From positions 1 through 19,288 of the forward strand of contig CALEYV010000007.1 of assembly GCA_937927875.1 (NCBI GenBank): 19,288 nucleotides of DNA. The letters run 5' to 3'. Positions within the stretch are counted from its first letter, which is position 1, and each line of letters begins with the position of its first letter. Position numbers and translations under genes: made by a program. The notes below the pieces were generated by a model. It was not told the origin of the DNA. It worked only from the letters and a program-made list of their open reading frames with translations, and ran no database searches. The DNA comes from an uncultured Actinomycetes bacterium. Its GTDB lineage: Bacteria; Actinomycetota; Acidimicrobiia; IMCC26256; PALSA-555. This document shows positions 6,873-14,276 of the stretch, piece after piece.

Positions 6873-8012
6873 TCACTCCCACGACTTCTCCCTCGGCAGG
6901 CCGAGCAGCCGCTCGCCGATGATGTTGCGCTGGATCTGCGACGTGCCGGCCGCGATCGGGATCGAGAGCGTGCGGAGCCGCTCCTCGACCCGCTCGTCGT
7001 GGACGTCGAAGGCACCCCGCCCGAGCAGTCGCATGGACAGCTCGCCGAGGCGGTCCCGCGCCTCGGAGTAGGCGAGCTTGAACATCAGCGCCCCCGGACC
7101 GACGACACCCCGGCTGGCCTGCGTCACGTTGCGGACGGTGAGCGCCCACAGCGCGTCGAGCGCGGCCAGGACCCGGCCCAGCTCCCGCCGGTCGGCGGGC
7201 TCGGCGGTCAGCGGGCGCAGCTCCTCGGCCAGCTGGCGGGCGTCGACCATCTCGCTCACGAAGGCGGTCCCGCGCTCGAACGAGAGCGTGACGTTCGTGA
7301 CCCGCCAGCCGTCGTTCTCGGCGCCGACCCGGTTCTCGACCGGGACCCGCACCTCGTCGAGGAACACCTCGCAGAACTCGGACGACCCGAGCAGGGTCTC
7401 GATCGGGCGGACCTCGATGCCGGGCCGGTCCATCTCCAGGATGAGCCACGAGATGCCGCGGTGCTTCGGCGCGTCCGGATCGGTGCGGACCAGCAGCTCG
7501 CCGTACTCGCCGACGTGGCCGAACGAGCACCAGATCTTCTGGCCGGTGACGACGTAGTCGTTCCCGTCCCGGACGGCCCGGGTCCGCAGGCCGGCCAGGT
7601 CCGAGCCGGCGCCCGGCTCCGAGAAGCACTGGCACCACACCTCGTCGCCGCGCAGGATGCGCGGCAGGTGCTGCGCCCGCTGCGGGTCGCTGCCCTCGGC
7701 GATCAGGGTCGGGCCGGCGTGCAGCGTCCCGACGAAGTTGACGCCGACGTACGGCGCCTTCGCCCGGGTCGTCTCCTCGAGGAAGACCAGCTGCTCACTC
7801 GGCGGCGCGTCCCGTCCGCCGTACTCCTTCGGCCAGCTCATCCCCGCGTAGCCGGCGTCGAAGAGGCGACGCTGCCAGTCGGTGTCGTAGCGGACCCGGG
7901 CCGGCCAGTCGTCGCGCGCGGGCTCGGTCGGTAGCTCGGGCAGGGTGCGCGCCAGCCAGTCCCGCAGCTCGGCGCGGAACGCCTCGTCCGACTCGGAGAG
8001 CCGCAAGTCCAT
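6873..8012 (-). CDS. Acyl-CoA dehydrogenase (full length)
   Basis: This 379-aa FAD enzyme introduces a trans-2 double bond into an acyl-CoA and passes electrons to ETF. Motifs are CFSEPGAGSDLAGLRTRA at 129-146, VTGQKIWCSFG at 155-165 and GTSQIQRNIIGERLLGLPR at 356-374. The position that holds the catalytic glutamate in medium-chain enzymes (YEGTSQ) is Ala355 here. The base must therefore lie elsewhere, possibly Glu246 in TLSFERGTA, as in enzymes that place it on an earlier helix; that residue assignment is inference. The ATG at 8012 lies 9 nt after a TACGCT -10 box. It is the first gene of an operon with the short dehydrogenase-like subunit and the carboxyltransferase. The substrate is unknown; the style resembles actinobacterial FadE proteins for branched or steroid side-chain acyl-CoAs. 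Confidence 0.94.
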   Translation of the reverse strand: MDLRLSESDEAFRAELRDWLARTLPELPTEPARDDWPARVRYDTDWQRRLFDAGYAGMSWPKEYGGRDAPPSEQLVFLEETTRAKAPYVGVNFVGTLHAGPTLIAEGSDPQRAQHLPRILRGDEVWCQCFSEPGAGSDLAGLRTRAVRDGNDYVVTGQKIWCSFGHVGEYGELLVRTDPDAPKHRGISWLILEMDRPGIEVRPIETLLGSSEFCEVFLDEVRVPVENRVGAENDGWRVTNVTLSFERGTAFVSEMVDARQLAEELRPLTAEPADRRELGRVLAALDALWALTVRNVTQASRGVVGPGALMFKLAYSEARDRLGELSMRLLGRGAFDVHDERVEERLRTLSIPIAAGTSQIQRNIIGERLLGLPREKSWE

Positions 8013-8021
8013 GGGCGCCGG

Positions 8022-8051
8022 AGCGTAGGCCCGGACCTGACAGAACGTCAG
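8022..8051 (-). promoter_or_regulatory. Promoter with overlapping inverted repeat, acyl-CoA dehydrogenase operon
   Basis: On the minus strand, CTGACG (8051-8046) and TACGCT (8027-8022) stand 18 nt apart, a reasonable -35/-10 pair. The -10 ends 9 nt before the ATG at 8012. The -35 lies within the inverted repeat CTGAC-N5-GTCAG (8037-8051), which is placed where a repressor such as a TetR-type regulator could block transcription. No regulator gene is in the window. Confidence 0.5.
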
Positions 8052-8068
8052 ATCGACGTCGGTCGCGC

Positions 8069-8104
8069 GCCGCGCCGGAGGTCCGCGAGCGTCCGACGCG
8101 CGGC
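8069..8104 (-). terminator. Weak terminator-like inverted repeat after the secreted hydrolase gene
   Basis: GCCGCGC (8069-8075) pairs with GCGCGGC (8098-8104) across a 22-nt GC-rich loop, directly after the hydrolase stop at 8107. There is no T-tract. It may end the hydrolase transcript before the dehydrogenase promoter, but such repeats also arise by chance at this GC content. Confidence 0.25.
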
Positions 8105-8106
8105 AG

Positions 8107-9600
8107 TCAGCAGCGAGTGCCGGCGGCGGGTGGCACGCGGTCGATCAGGTACCGGTTCACGAGGCTGTCAACGCAGCTGTTCCCGTTGCCATACGCGGTG
8201 TGCTGGGTGCTGCGCACGGTGAGGAGCACGCCCGACTGCAGCTCGCGCGACAGTCCCTGCGCCCACGTCAACGGGGTCGCGGGGTCGTCGGTGTTGCCGA
8301 TCACGAGGATCGGCGGCGCGCCCGGCGCGTGCGGCACCGGCGGCACCTGGGTCGGCACCGGCCACACCGCGCAGGCGAGGCTGTTGTTCACCACCGACCG
8401 TCCCAGCCGGGGTGCCACCACGGCGGCCTGCTCCTCGATGGTGCGCAGGCCGGCGAGGCCACCGACGTCCGGCCCGTCGAGGCAGCCGATGGCGAGGAAG
8501 GCGGCCAGGCTGCCCTGGTCGTACGAGCCGTCCGGCCTCCGACCGGTGTACTGGTCCGACGACTGGAGCAGCTGGGCGCCGTTCCCTCGGTCGGCGCTGT
8601 CGAGCGCCTGCGCGAGGTCGGGATACGACGCCCGCCCCGAGTAGAGGAACTGGGTGACCCCGATGTCGAACTCGGTCGCGTCGAGCGTCCGGCCCGACCC
8701 CGCGCCACCAGCCGGGATCGGGTGCTGCTCGACCCGGGCCCGGAGCGCGTCGTAGGCGGCGGCGCTGTCCCCGCTGCGATGGAAGGTGCACGAGGGGTCG
8801 GCCGAGCAGGACTGGAGGAACAAGTCGAGGTCGCGCTCGAAGCCCTGGGCCTGCTGAACCTCCTGGGTCGTCGCGCTCAGCGCTGGGTCGACGGACCCGT
8901 CGAGGACCATGGCCCGGACCTTGGTCGGGTACTGGTCGGCGTACAGCGACCCGAGGTAGGTCCCGTACGAGTAGCCGAGGTAGGTCAGCTTGCTGTCGCC
9001 GAGCGCGGCGCGCACGCGGTCCATGTCGCGCGCGGCCCGCTCGGTCGACAGGTACGGCAGCTCGGTGCCGCTCTTGGCCTTGCACTGCGCGACGTAGGCC
9101 TCGACGCCGGTCACGAGGGCCTGCCGGGCGGCGTCGGTCTGCGGCGCGAACGAGAGGTTGTAGAACGGGTCCAGGTTCGACTCGCACTGCACGGGGGCGC
9201 TCCCGCCGACGCCGCGGGGGTCGAAGGCCACGATGTCGAACCGAGCCCGCACCGCCGCGGGGAGGGTGGCCTTGGCGTCGGCCTCGAGGAACTGCACCGC
9301 GGACGCGCCGGGCCCGCCCGGGTTCACCAGCAGCGACCCGATCCGGTGCTGGGGGTCGCTCGCCGGCAGCCGGACCAGGGCGAGGCTGATCGTGGGCCCG
9401 TTGAGGAGGATGTCGTCGAGCGGCACCCGGAGCCGGGCACACTCGAAGCCCTTCCCGCAGCTGGTCCAGCGCAGCGCCGGCGGCCGAGGCCGAGGCGGCT
9501 TGGTGGCGGCGGTCGCGCTCGAGGCCGCGAGGCCGAGAACGAGGACGAGCGTGACCACGACGAGGCGCGCCGCGACGGTGTGGACGGAGCGCCGGGTCAC
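8107..9600 (-). CDS. Secreted alpha/beta hydrolase with TAP-like C-terminal domain
   Basis: This 497-aa exported serine hydrolase resembles tripeptidyl aminopeptidases of Streptomyces and the Mycobacterium CaeA/Hip1 group. Residues 1-32 form a signal peptide: basic MTRRSVHTVAAR, then a hydrophobic stretch, then an Ala-rich cleavage region near ATA. The catalytic set is visible: oxyanion motif NPGGPG at 93-98, nucleophile Ser211 in GYSYG at 209-213, Asp439 in GNTDDPATP, and His467 in STQHTAYG. Several cysteines (for example 48, 54, 265, 271, 476 and 497) fit disulfides outside the cytoplasm. The start is GTG at 9600 with a TACGCT -10 box 6 nt upstream. The enzyme may be a peptidase or an esterase; the sequence does not decide. 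It is 23 nt downstream of the LLM oxidoreductase gene. Confidence 0.92.
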   Translation of the reverse strand: MTRRSVHTVAARLVVVTLVLVLGLAASSATAATKPPRPRPPALRWTSCGKGFECARLRVPLDDILLNGPTISLALVRLPASDPQHRIGSLLVNPGGPGASAVQFLEADAKATLPAAVRARFDIVAFDPRGVGGSAPVQCESNLDPFYNLSFAPQTDAARQALVTGVEAYVAQCKAKSGTELPYLSTERAARDMDRVRAALGDSKLTYLGYSYGTYLGSLYADQYPTKVRAMVLDGSVDPALSATTQEVQQAQGFERDLDLFLQSCSADPSCTFHRSGDSAAAYDALRARVEQHPIPAGGAGSGRTLDATEFDIGVTQFLYSGRASYPDLAQALDSADRGNGAQLLQSSDQYTGRRPDGSYDQGSLAAFLAIGCLDGPDVGGLAGLRTIEEQAAVVAPRLGRSVVNNSLACAVWPVPTQVPPVPHAPGAPPILVIGNTDDPATPLTWAQGLSRELQSGVLLTVRSTQHTAYGNGNSCVDSLVNRYLIDRVPPAAGTRC

Positions 9601-9606
9601 TGGCTG

Positions 9607-9612
9607 AGCGTA
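9607..9612 (-). promoter_or_regulatory. Putative leaderless -10 box (TACGCT) of the secreted hydrolase
   Basis: TACGCT on the minus strand ends 6 nt before the GTG at 9600, inside the 23-nt gap after the LLM oxidoreductase gene. There is no ribosome site between it and the start, consistent with a leaderless transcript. Confidence 0.42.
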
Positions 9613-9623
9613 CGCGTCTCGCT

Positions 9624-10532
9624 TCAGGAGAACGCCGCGCCCACGTCGCGTAGGAACGGCGCGACGTCGGCCCGGTCGCGGAGGAACCGCCCGAGCGCGA
9701 CCGAGATGAGCGTCACGCCCAGCTCGGCCAGGTCGGTGACGGACGCGAAGGTGCGGTCGAGGTCGGGGCGACCGGTGTCGTCGGTGACGACGGCGACGCC
9801 GGCGCGCACCCCGAGCGTCGTCGGGTCACGTCCGGCGGCGCGGTACGCGGCGCGGATGCGCTCGATGCCGTCGTGCAGCTCGTCGGCCGGTCGCACCCCG
9901 ACCGGGAGCCACCCGTCGCCGAGGGCGGCGATGCGCTCGGCGGTGCGGTCGGTGGGCCCACCCCCGAACCAGACCGGGATCCCCGACGCCTGCGTCGGCC
10001 GCGGCTCGCACCACAGGTCGTGGAACGTCACCGTCGGCGCTTCGAACGAGACCGGCGGGGGCTGGGTCCACAGGGCGCGACAGGCGCGCACGGTGTCCTC
10101 GAGCCGGGCCGTGCGGCCGACGAACGGCTGCCCGGGATCGGTGAACTCCTCCGGCTGCCAGCCGGTGCCGACACCGAGATCGAGGCGGCCGTGCGAGAGC
10201 ACGTCGAGGGTGGCCGCGGTCTTCGCGAGCAGCAGCGCCGGCCGCAGCGGCGCGATCAGCACCCCGGTACCGAGCCGGACCCGTTCGGTCGCGCCCGCGA
10301 TGGCGGCCAGCGTGGTCAGCGGCTCGAGCCACGGCTCCTCGGGCGGGTACGGGAAGGTGCCGAACGGATAGCGGTCCGTGCGGGCGCCGATGGCGAGGTG
10401 GTCGGGCAGCACCAGCTGATGGACCCCGGCCGCGTCGGCCTCCCGAGCGACCTCCACGACCGCCCCGAGGTCATCGCCGAAGAGGCGGCTCAGACCCGAG
10501 ATCGTGACGGAGACACCCGGGCCCGGGCTCAT
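9624..10532 (-). CDS. LLM-class (luciferase-like) oxidoreductase, probably F420-dependent
   Basis: This 302-aa TIM-barrel protein belongs to the luciferase-like monooxygenase superfamily. Typical segments are LPDHLAIG at about 42-49, TERVRLGTGVLIAPLRPALL at 82-101, ATLDVLSHGRLDLGVGTGW at 107-125 with QPEEF following, and IPVWFGGG in the second half. In actinobacteria this branch usually uses coenzyme F420 for hydride transfer to or from small molecules; the substrate is unknown. I kept the ATG at 10532, which has a purine-rich GGCGAGGCGAG stretch just upstream. A start nearer VTISGLSRLFG would also be possible, because the first seven residues (MSPGPGV) fall on a GC palindrome. It is divergent from the SDR gene across 80 nt. 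Confidence 0.9.
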   Translation of the reverse strand: MSPGPGVSVTISGLSRLFGDDLGAVVEVAREADAAGVHQLVLPDHLAIGARTDRYPFGTFPYPPEEPWLEPLTTLAAIAGATERVRLGTGVLIAPLRPALLLAKTAATLDVLSHGRLDLGVGTGWQPEEFTDPGQPFVGRTARLEDTVRACRALWTQPPPVSFEAPTVTFHDLWCEPRPTQASGIPVWFGGGPTDRTAERIAALGDGWLPVGVRPADELHDGIERIRAAYRAAGRDPTTLGVRAGVAVVTDDTGRPDLDRTFASVTDLAELGVTLISVALGRFLRDRADVAPFLRDVGAAFS

Positions 10533-10612
10533 CGCTCGCCTCGCCGCGTCGCCGACCGGGACCCGCGCCGTCGCGCCTGTCGAGCCGGCCCCATCGCGGG
10601 CAGCATACGGAA

Positions 10613-11395
10613 ATGAGCGCGGGTCGCCTCGCCGACAAGGTGGCGCTGATCACCGGCGCCGGCAACGGCATGGGCCGCGCCGCGGCGCTGCTCTTCGCGT
10701 CGGAGGGCGCCCGGGTGGTCGTCGCCGACGCGGTCGAGCCGGGCGGCCGAGCCACCGTGCAGTCGGTGCTCGACGCCGGCGGCCAGGCCACCTTCGTGCC
10801 GGTCGACGTCTCCGACGCGGCGCAGGTCGAGGCGATGGTCGACACCGCCACGTCCACCTACGGCGGGCTGCACGTGCTCTACAACAACGCCGGCATCTTC
10901 CCGTCCGAGGACGCCGGCGTGACCGACACCCCCGAGGCCACGTGGGACCGCGTGCTCGACGTCAACCTCAAGGGCGTGTTCCTCGGATGCCGGTACGGCG
11001 TCCCGGCGATGCTCGACTCCGGGGGCGGGTCGGTCGTGAACGTCTCGTCGCTGGTGGCGCTCATGGGGTCGGCCGTCCCCCAGATCGCGTACACGGCCAG
11101 CAAGGGCGGGGTGCTGTCCCTCACCCGCGAGCTGGCGGTCGAGTACGCACGGCAAGCGATCCGCGTCAACGCCCTCTGCCCGGGCCCGATCGAGACGCCG
11201 CTGCTCGCCGAGCTGCTCGGCAATCCGGACTGGGCCCGGCGCCGGCTCGTGCACATCCCGATGGGACGCCCGGGGCAGGCGGAGGAGGTCGCGCGCGCGG
11301 CGCTGTTCCTCGCCTCCGACGACTCGTCGTTCATGACCGGGGCGACCCTCGTGGTCGACGGCGGCATCAGCGCCGCCTTCGTGACGCCGGAGTGA
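10613..11395 (+). CDS. Short-chain dehydrogenase/reductase (SDR), classical type
   Basis: This 260-aa NAD(P)-dependent oxidoreductase has cofactor motif TGAGNGMG at 14-21, NNAG at 91-94, and catalytic residues N118, S145/S146, Y160 and K164 (YTASK). Asp39 after the second beta strand (VVVAD) suggests a preference for NAD(H). The C-terminus FMTGATLVVDGGISAAF is typical. The ATG at 10613 has no strong ribosome site, and a weak CAGCAT -10-like box lies 6 nt upstream, so it may be leaderless. The glutamine synthetase homologue follows after 58 nt that contain a strong hairpin. In Mycobacterium tuberculosis an SDR (Rv2857c) sits beside the glnA4-amidotransferase pair, so this one may oxidise or reduce an intermediate of amine degradation; that role is inference. 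Confidence 0.92.
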   Translation: MSAGRLADKVALITGAGNGMGRAAALLFASEGARVVVADAVEPGGRATVQSVLDAGGQATFVPVDVSDAAQVEAMVDTATSTYGGLHVLYNNAGIFPSEDAGVTDTPEATWDRVLDVNLKGVFLGCRYGVPAMLDSGGGSVVNVSSLVALMGSAVPQIAYTASKGGVLSLTRELAVEYARQAIRVNALCPGPIETPLLAELLGNPDWARRRLVHIPMGRPGQAEEVARAALFLASDDSSFMTGATLVVDGGISAAFVTPE

Positions 11396-11396
11396 C

Positions 11397-11422
11397 GGCG
11401 GCGCCGACCCGTCGGCGCCGCC
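11397..11422 (+). terminator. Perfect 11-bp stem-loop after the SDR gene
   Basis: GGCGGCGCCGA (11397-11407) and TCGGCGCCGCC (11412-11422) pair perfectly around a 4-nt loop (CCCG), beginning 2 nt after the SDR stop. No T-run follows, so it would be a factor-assisted terminator, an attenuator or an RNA-stabilising hairpin. It separates the SDR from the glutamine synthetase homologue. Confidence 0.5.
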
Positions 11423-11453
11423 TGCCAGGATTGTCGCCGAGAGGAGCCGCCAC

Positions 11454-12827
11454 ATGGACCGCGGGCGTCTCGACGCCGCCACCCTGGAGCGCCAGATCGC
11501 CGCCGACGAGGTCGACACCGTCGTCGTCGCGTTCACGGACCTGCAGGGCCGGCTGGTCGGCAAGCGGGTCACCGGCCACTTCTTCGCCGACCGGGTCCTC
11601 GACGGCGGCGTCGAGGCGTGCAACTACCTGCTGGCGGTCGACGTCGACATGACACCGCTGCCCGGATACGACTTCGCGAACTGGGAGCAGGGCTACGGCG
11701 ACGTCCGCGGTCGCCCCGACCTCGCCACGCTCCGCCGGATCCCGTGGCTCGAGAAGACCGCGCTCGTGCTCTGCGACCTCCTCGACGCCGACGACGAGCC
11801 GATCGAGGTGTCACCCCGCCAGGTGCTCCGGCGCCAGGTCGAGCGGGCCGAGGCGCTGGGCTTCCGCGTCATGTGCGGCTCGGAGCTCGAGTTCTACCTG
11901 TTCCGCGACTCCTACGAGGAGGCCCGCGCCAAGGGCTACGCCGACCTCACCTACCACGCGCCGTACGTCCAGGACTACCACGTGCTCCAGACGACCCGCG
12001 ACGAGTACGTGATCCGCGCCATCCGCAACGGCATGGACGGCGCGGGGGTGCCGGTCGAGTTCTCGAAGGGCGAGGCCGGGCCGGGCCAGCACGAGATCAA
12101 CCTCGAGTACGCCGACGCGCTCGAGATGGCCGACCGGCACGTCATCTACAAGAACGGGGCCAAGGAGATCGCCGGCTTCCAAGGCCGCTCGATCACGTTC
12201 ATGGCCAAGTACGCGATGGACCAGTGCGGGTCGTCGTGCCACATCCACTCCAGCCTGTGGGACGGCGTCAGCGCCGCGCCGCGGTTCTGGAGCGACGACG
12301 AGCCCGACCACTGGTCGCCCACGTTCCGGCACTGGCTGGGCGGGCTCGTGCGGCACACCGCCGAGCTGACCTGGTGCTTCGCGCCGACGGTCAACTCCTA
12401 CAAGCGCTACCAGCTCGACTCGTGGGCGCCCACCGCGCTGGCGTGGGGCCTCGACAACCGCACCTGCGGGTTCCGAGTGGTCGGGCACGGGCCCACGAGC
12501 TTGCGGGTCGAGTCGCGGGTGCCCGGTGCCGACTGCAATCCGTACCTCGCCTTCGCGGCCACGATCGCGGCCGGGCTGCACGGGCTCGAGCACGGCGAGG
12601 ACCCCGGCCCGCGCTTCGACGGCAACGCCTACCAGGCGACCGACGCGCCGCGGGTGCCGTCGAACATCGTGGACGCCATCGCGGCCCTCGAGCAGAGCAA
12701 GCTCGCCGTCGACGCCTTCGGGTCCCAGGTCCACGACCACCTCGTGAACACCGCCCGGCAGGAGTGGGCGTCCTTCGGCGGCGTCGTCACCGACTGGGAG
12801 CGGCGGCGCTGCTTCGAGCAGCTCTGA
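11454..12827 (+). CDS. Glutamine synthetase family protein (gamma-glutamylamine synthetase-like, GlnA3/GlnA4/PuuA type)
   Basis: This 457-aa ATP-dependent ligase of the glutamine synthetase fold joins the gamma-carboxyl of glutamate to ammonia or an amine. Catalytic motifs are present: SELEFYLF at 143-150 (metal glutamates E144 and E146), KGEAGPGQHEINLEYADAL at 205-223, CHIHSSLW at 262-269, NSYKRY near 318, DNRTCGFRV and VESRVPGADCNPYLAFAA. The length and the N-terminal VVAFTDLQGRLVGKRV match non-nitrogen-assimilating homologues that glutamylate ethanolamine or polyamines, not GlnA1. No adenylylation-type tyrosine loop is evident to me. The ATG at 11454 has a strong ribosome site GAGAGGAG (11439-11446). 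The amidotransferase starts 1 nt after its stop, which fits a pathway that makes and later cleaves a gamma-glutamyl amine. The amine itself is not known. Confidence 0.92.
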   Translation: MDRGRLDAATLERQIAADEVDTVVVAFTDLQGRLVGKRVTGHFFADRVLDGGVEACNYLLAVDVDMTPLPGYDFANWEQGYGDVRGRPDLATLRRIPWLEKTALVLCDLLDADDEPIEVSPRQVLRRQVERAEALGFRVMCGSELEFYLFRDSYEEARAKGYADLTYHAPYVQDYHVLQTTRDEYVIRAIRNGMDGAGVPVEFSKGEAGPGQHEINLEYADALEMADRHVIYKNGAKEIAGFQGRSITFMAKYAMDQCGSSCHIHSSLWDGVSAAPRFWSDDEPDHWSPTFRHWLGGLVRHTAELTWCFAPTVNSYKRYQLDSWAPTALAWGLDNRTCGFRVVGHGPTSLRVESRVPGADCNPYLAFAATIAAGLHGLEHGEDPGPRFDGNAYQATDAPRVPSNIVDAIAALEQSKLAVDAFGSQVHDHLVNTARQEWASFGGVVTDWERRRCFEQL

Positions 12828-12828
12828 G

Positions 12829-13569
12829 GTGACCCGCCCGCTCGTCGCGGTGCCGTCGTACCCGCGGCTGCCGCGGGGCCGCGTCCACGGCTGGGCCGAC
12901 GAGGGCGTGGGCGTGCCGGCCCGGTACGTCGACGCGCTGCACCGAGCGGCCGCCCAGGAGGCGCTGTTCCTCCCGACCGCGTGGACGTCCGCCGACGCCG
13001 CCGCGCTGCTGCAGCGCGTCGACGGCCTGCTGCTCATCGGCGGCGGCGACCTCGACCCGACCACGTACGGGCAGGCGGCCGCGGCGACGAGCTACGGCGT
13101 CGACCCCGCCCGCGACACCTGCGAGCTGCTGCTGGCTCGCACCGCGGTGGAGGTCGGCGTCCCGACGCTCGCCATCTGCCGCGGCCACCAGGTGCTGGCC
13201 ACCGCGCTGGGCGGCGCGCTCGACCAGCACATCACCGGACGGGCCGGTCTGCTGCACCACGGCGTCCCCGGCGTCGACGACGGCGCGCGGCCGCACGAGG
13301 TCATCGTCGCGCCCGACTCGCGCCTCGCCGCCGCCCTCGGCGCATCCACGGTCACCGTGTCGTCGCACCACCACCAGGCGGTCACCAGCGCCGGGCCCTC
13401 GATCCGGCTCGTCGCCCGGGCCCCCGACGGCGTCGTCGAGGGAATCGAGCTGGCTGATCCCACCGCGCCGTGGATCGTCGGCGTGCAGTGGCACCCGGAG
13501 GACACGGCGGCGGACGACCCGGCCCAGCAGCGGCTCTTCGACGCCTTCGTCGCGCAGTGCCGGGGCTGA
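12829..13569 (+). CDS. Class I glutamine amidotransferase, gamma-glutamyl-GABA hydrolase-like (PuuD type)
   Basis: This 246-aa peptidase C26 family protein hydrolyses gamma-glutamyl amides, in E. coli PuuD releasing GABA and glutamate. The triad is clear: Cys117 in LAICRGHQ (115-121), His222 and Glu224 in GVQWHPED (218-225). The family motif GGGDLDPTTYG lies at 71-81 and HHHQAV at 180-185. The start is GTG at 12829, 1 nt after the glutamine synthetase stop, so the two are translationally coupled. The pair, together with the SDR, matches the gene content of M. tuberculosis Rv2860c-Rv2859c-Rv2857c. The stop lies 1 nt from the stop of the convergent methyltransferase gene, leaving no terminator between them. 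Confidence 0.92.
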   Translation: MTRPLVAVPSYPRLPRGRVHGWADEGVGVPARYVDALHRAAAQEALFLPTAWTSADAAALLQRVDGLLLIGGGDLDPTTYGQAAAATSYGVDPARDTCELLLARTAVEVGVPTLAICRGHQVLATALGGALDQHITGRAGLLHHGVPGVDDGARPHEVIVAPDSRLAAALGASTVTVSSHHHQAVTSAGPSIRLVARAPDGVVEGIELADPTAPWIVGVQWHPEDTAADDPAQQRLFDAFVAQCRG

Positions 13570-13570
13570 C

Positions 13571-14206
13571 CTAGTCGCTGGGCTTCGTCGCCCACGCGTA
13601 CAAGCGCTCGGTCGGGTGCTCGAAGTCGTAGGGAGGCCGGGAGAGCACCGCCTCGACCGCAAGACCACCCTCGGCCAGCCGCCGACTGAGCTCGTCGGCG
13701 GAGTAGAGCGTCGCGTCGACGGCCACCGGCTGCCCGCAGAACTCGTCTGCGTGGGCCTCGCCGCTTCCGCCGTGCAGCGCCGCCAGCAGCACGCCGCCCG
13801 GTCGCAGCACCCGGTGGAGCTCCCGTACCGCCACCGGCAACGAGGCGCGCGGCAGGTGGATGAGCGAGTAGAACGCGACGATCCCGGCGACCGAGTCGTC
13901 GGCGACGTCGAGCGCGGTGAGATCGCCGACCCGCACCGCCAGCCCGGGGGTCAGCCGCCGCGCGACCGCGACCGTGGCCGGCGACAGGTCGATGCCCTCG
14001 GCATCCACCCCGCGCTCCCGCAGGTAGCGGGCGACATGGCCCGGGCCGCAACCGACGTCGAGGACGAGCCCGTCGTCACGACACCGGTCTGCGAACTCGT
14101 CCAGCCGGCGACGGTCATACGGCTTGTGGTCGAGCTCGTCGAAGAACCGCGCCGCGTACGCCTCGCCGACCTCGTCGTAGACCGCTCGCACCCGGTCACC
14201 GTCCAA
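13571..14206 (-). CDS. Class I SAM-dependent methyltransferase
   Basis: This 211-aa Rossmann-like methyltransferase has SAM motif I VLDVGCGPG at 48-56, GIDLSP at 71-76, an acidic GDLTALDVADDSV at 94-106, and ELHRVLRPGGVLL at 129-141. These are the pattern of the Methyltransf_11/25 group. The acceptor is unknown; small-molecule or quinone-like substrates are common in this group. The start is unusual: TTG at 14206, preceded by GGCGAGG and a more distant GGGAG. An in-frame GTG at 14191 (beginning before RAVYDEVGEAY) is an alternative. It follows an acyl-CoA ligase by 60 nt that contain two hairpins, so it may be separately controlled. Its stop is 1 nt from the convergent amidotransferase. Confidence 0.88.
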   Translation of the reverse strand: MDGDRVRAVYDEVGEAYAARFFDELDHKPYDRRRLDEFADRCRDDGLVLDVGCGPGHVARYLRERGVDAEGIDLSPATVAVARRLTPGLAVRVGDLTALDVADDSVAGIVAFYSLIHLPRASLPVAVRELHRVLRPGGVLLAALHGGSGEAHADEFCGQPVAVDATLYSADELSRRLAEGGLAVEAVLSRPPYDFEHPTERLYAWATKPSD

Positions 14207-14228
14207 CCTCGCCAGTCTCCCGCGGCTC

Positions 14229-14276
14229 GGCGCCGCGGCCGGCGCCTTTCTCGGCTGGCTCGGCGCTCAGCGAGCC
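14229..14276 (-). terminator. Two tandem hairpins between ligase and methyltransferase genes
   Basis: GGCGCCG-CGGC-CGGCGCC occupies 14229-14246. GGCTCG-N8-CGAGCC occupies 14257-14276 and spans the ligase stop codon (14267-14269). On the minus strand neither is followed by a T-run, so these are terminator-like only. On the plus strand the first is followed by CTTTCTC, but no plus-strand gene ends there. Confidence 0.35.

Noticed and set aside
8200..10371. 723-codon plus-strand open frame opposite the secreted hydrolase and LLM oxidoreductase
   Set aside because: It is antisense to two clearly recognised genes, has Arg/Gly/Val/Ala-rich composition with no domain, and spans their junction. Long antisense frames are expected when third codon positions are nearly all G or C.
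10516..10527. Palindrome CCCGGGCCCGGG at the LLM oxidoreductase start
   Set aside because: It encodes the Ser-Pro-Gly-Pro-Gly start of the protein, and simple G/C palindromes of 12 bp are expected by chance at this GC content.
11811..13064. 417-codon minus-strand open frame opposite glutamine synthetase and amidotransferase
   Set aside because: Shadow of two motif-complete genes; no domain of its own and a composition typical of antisense translation.
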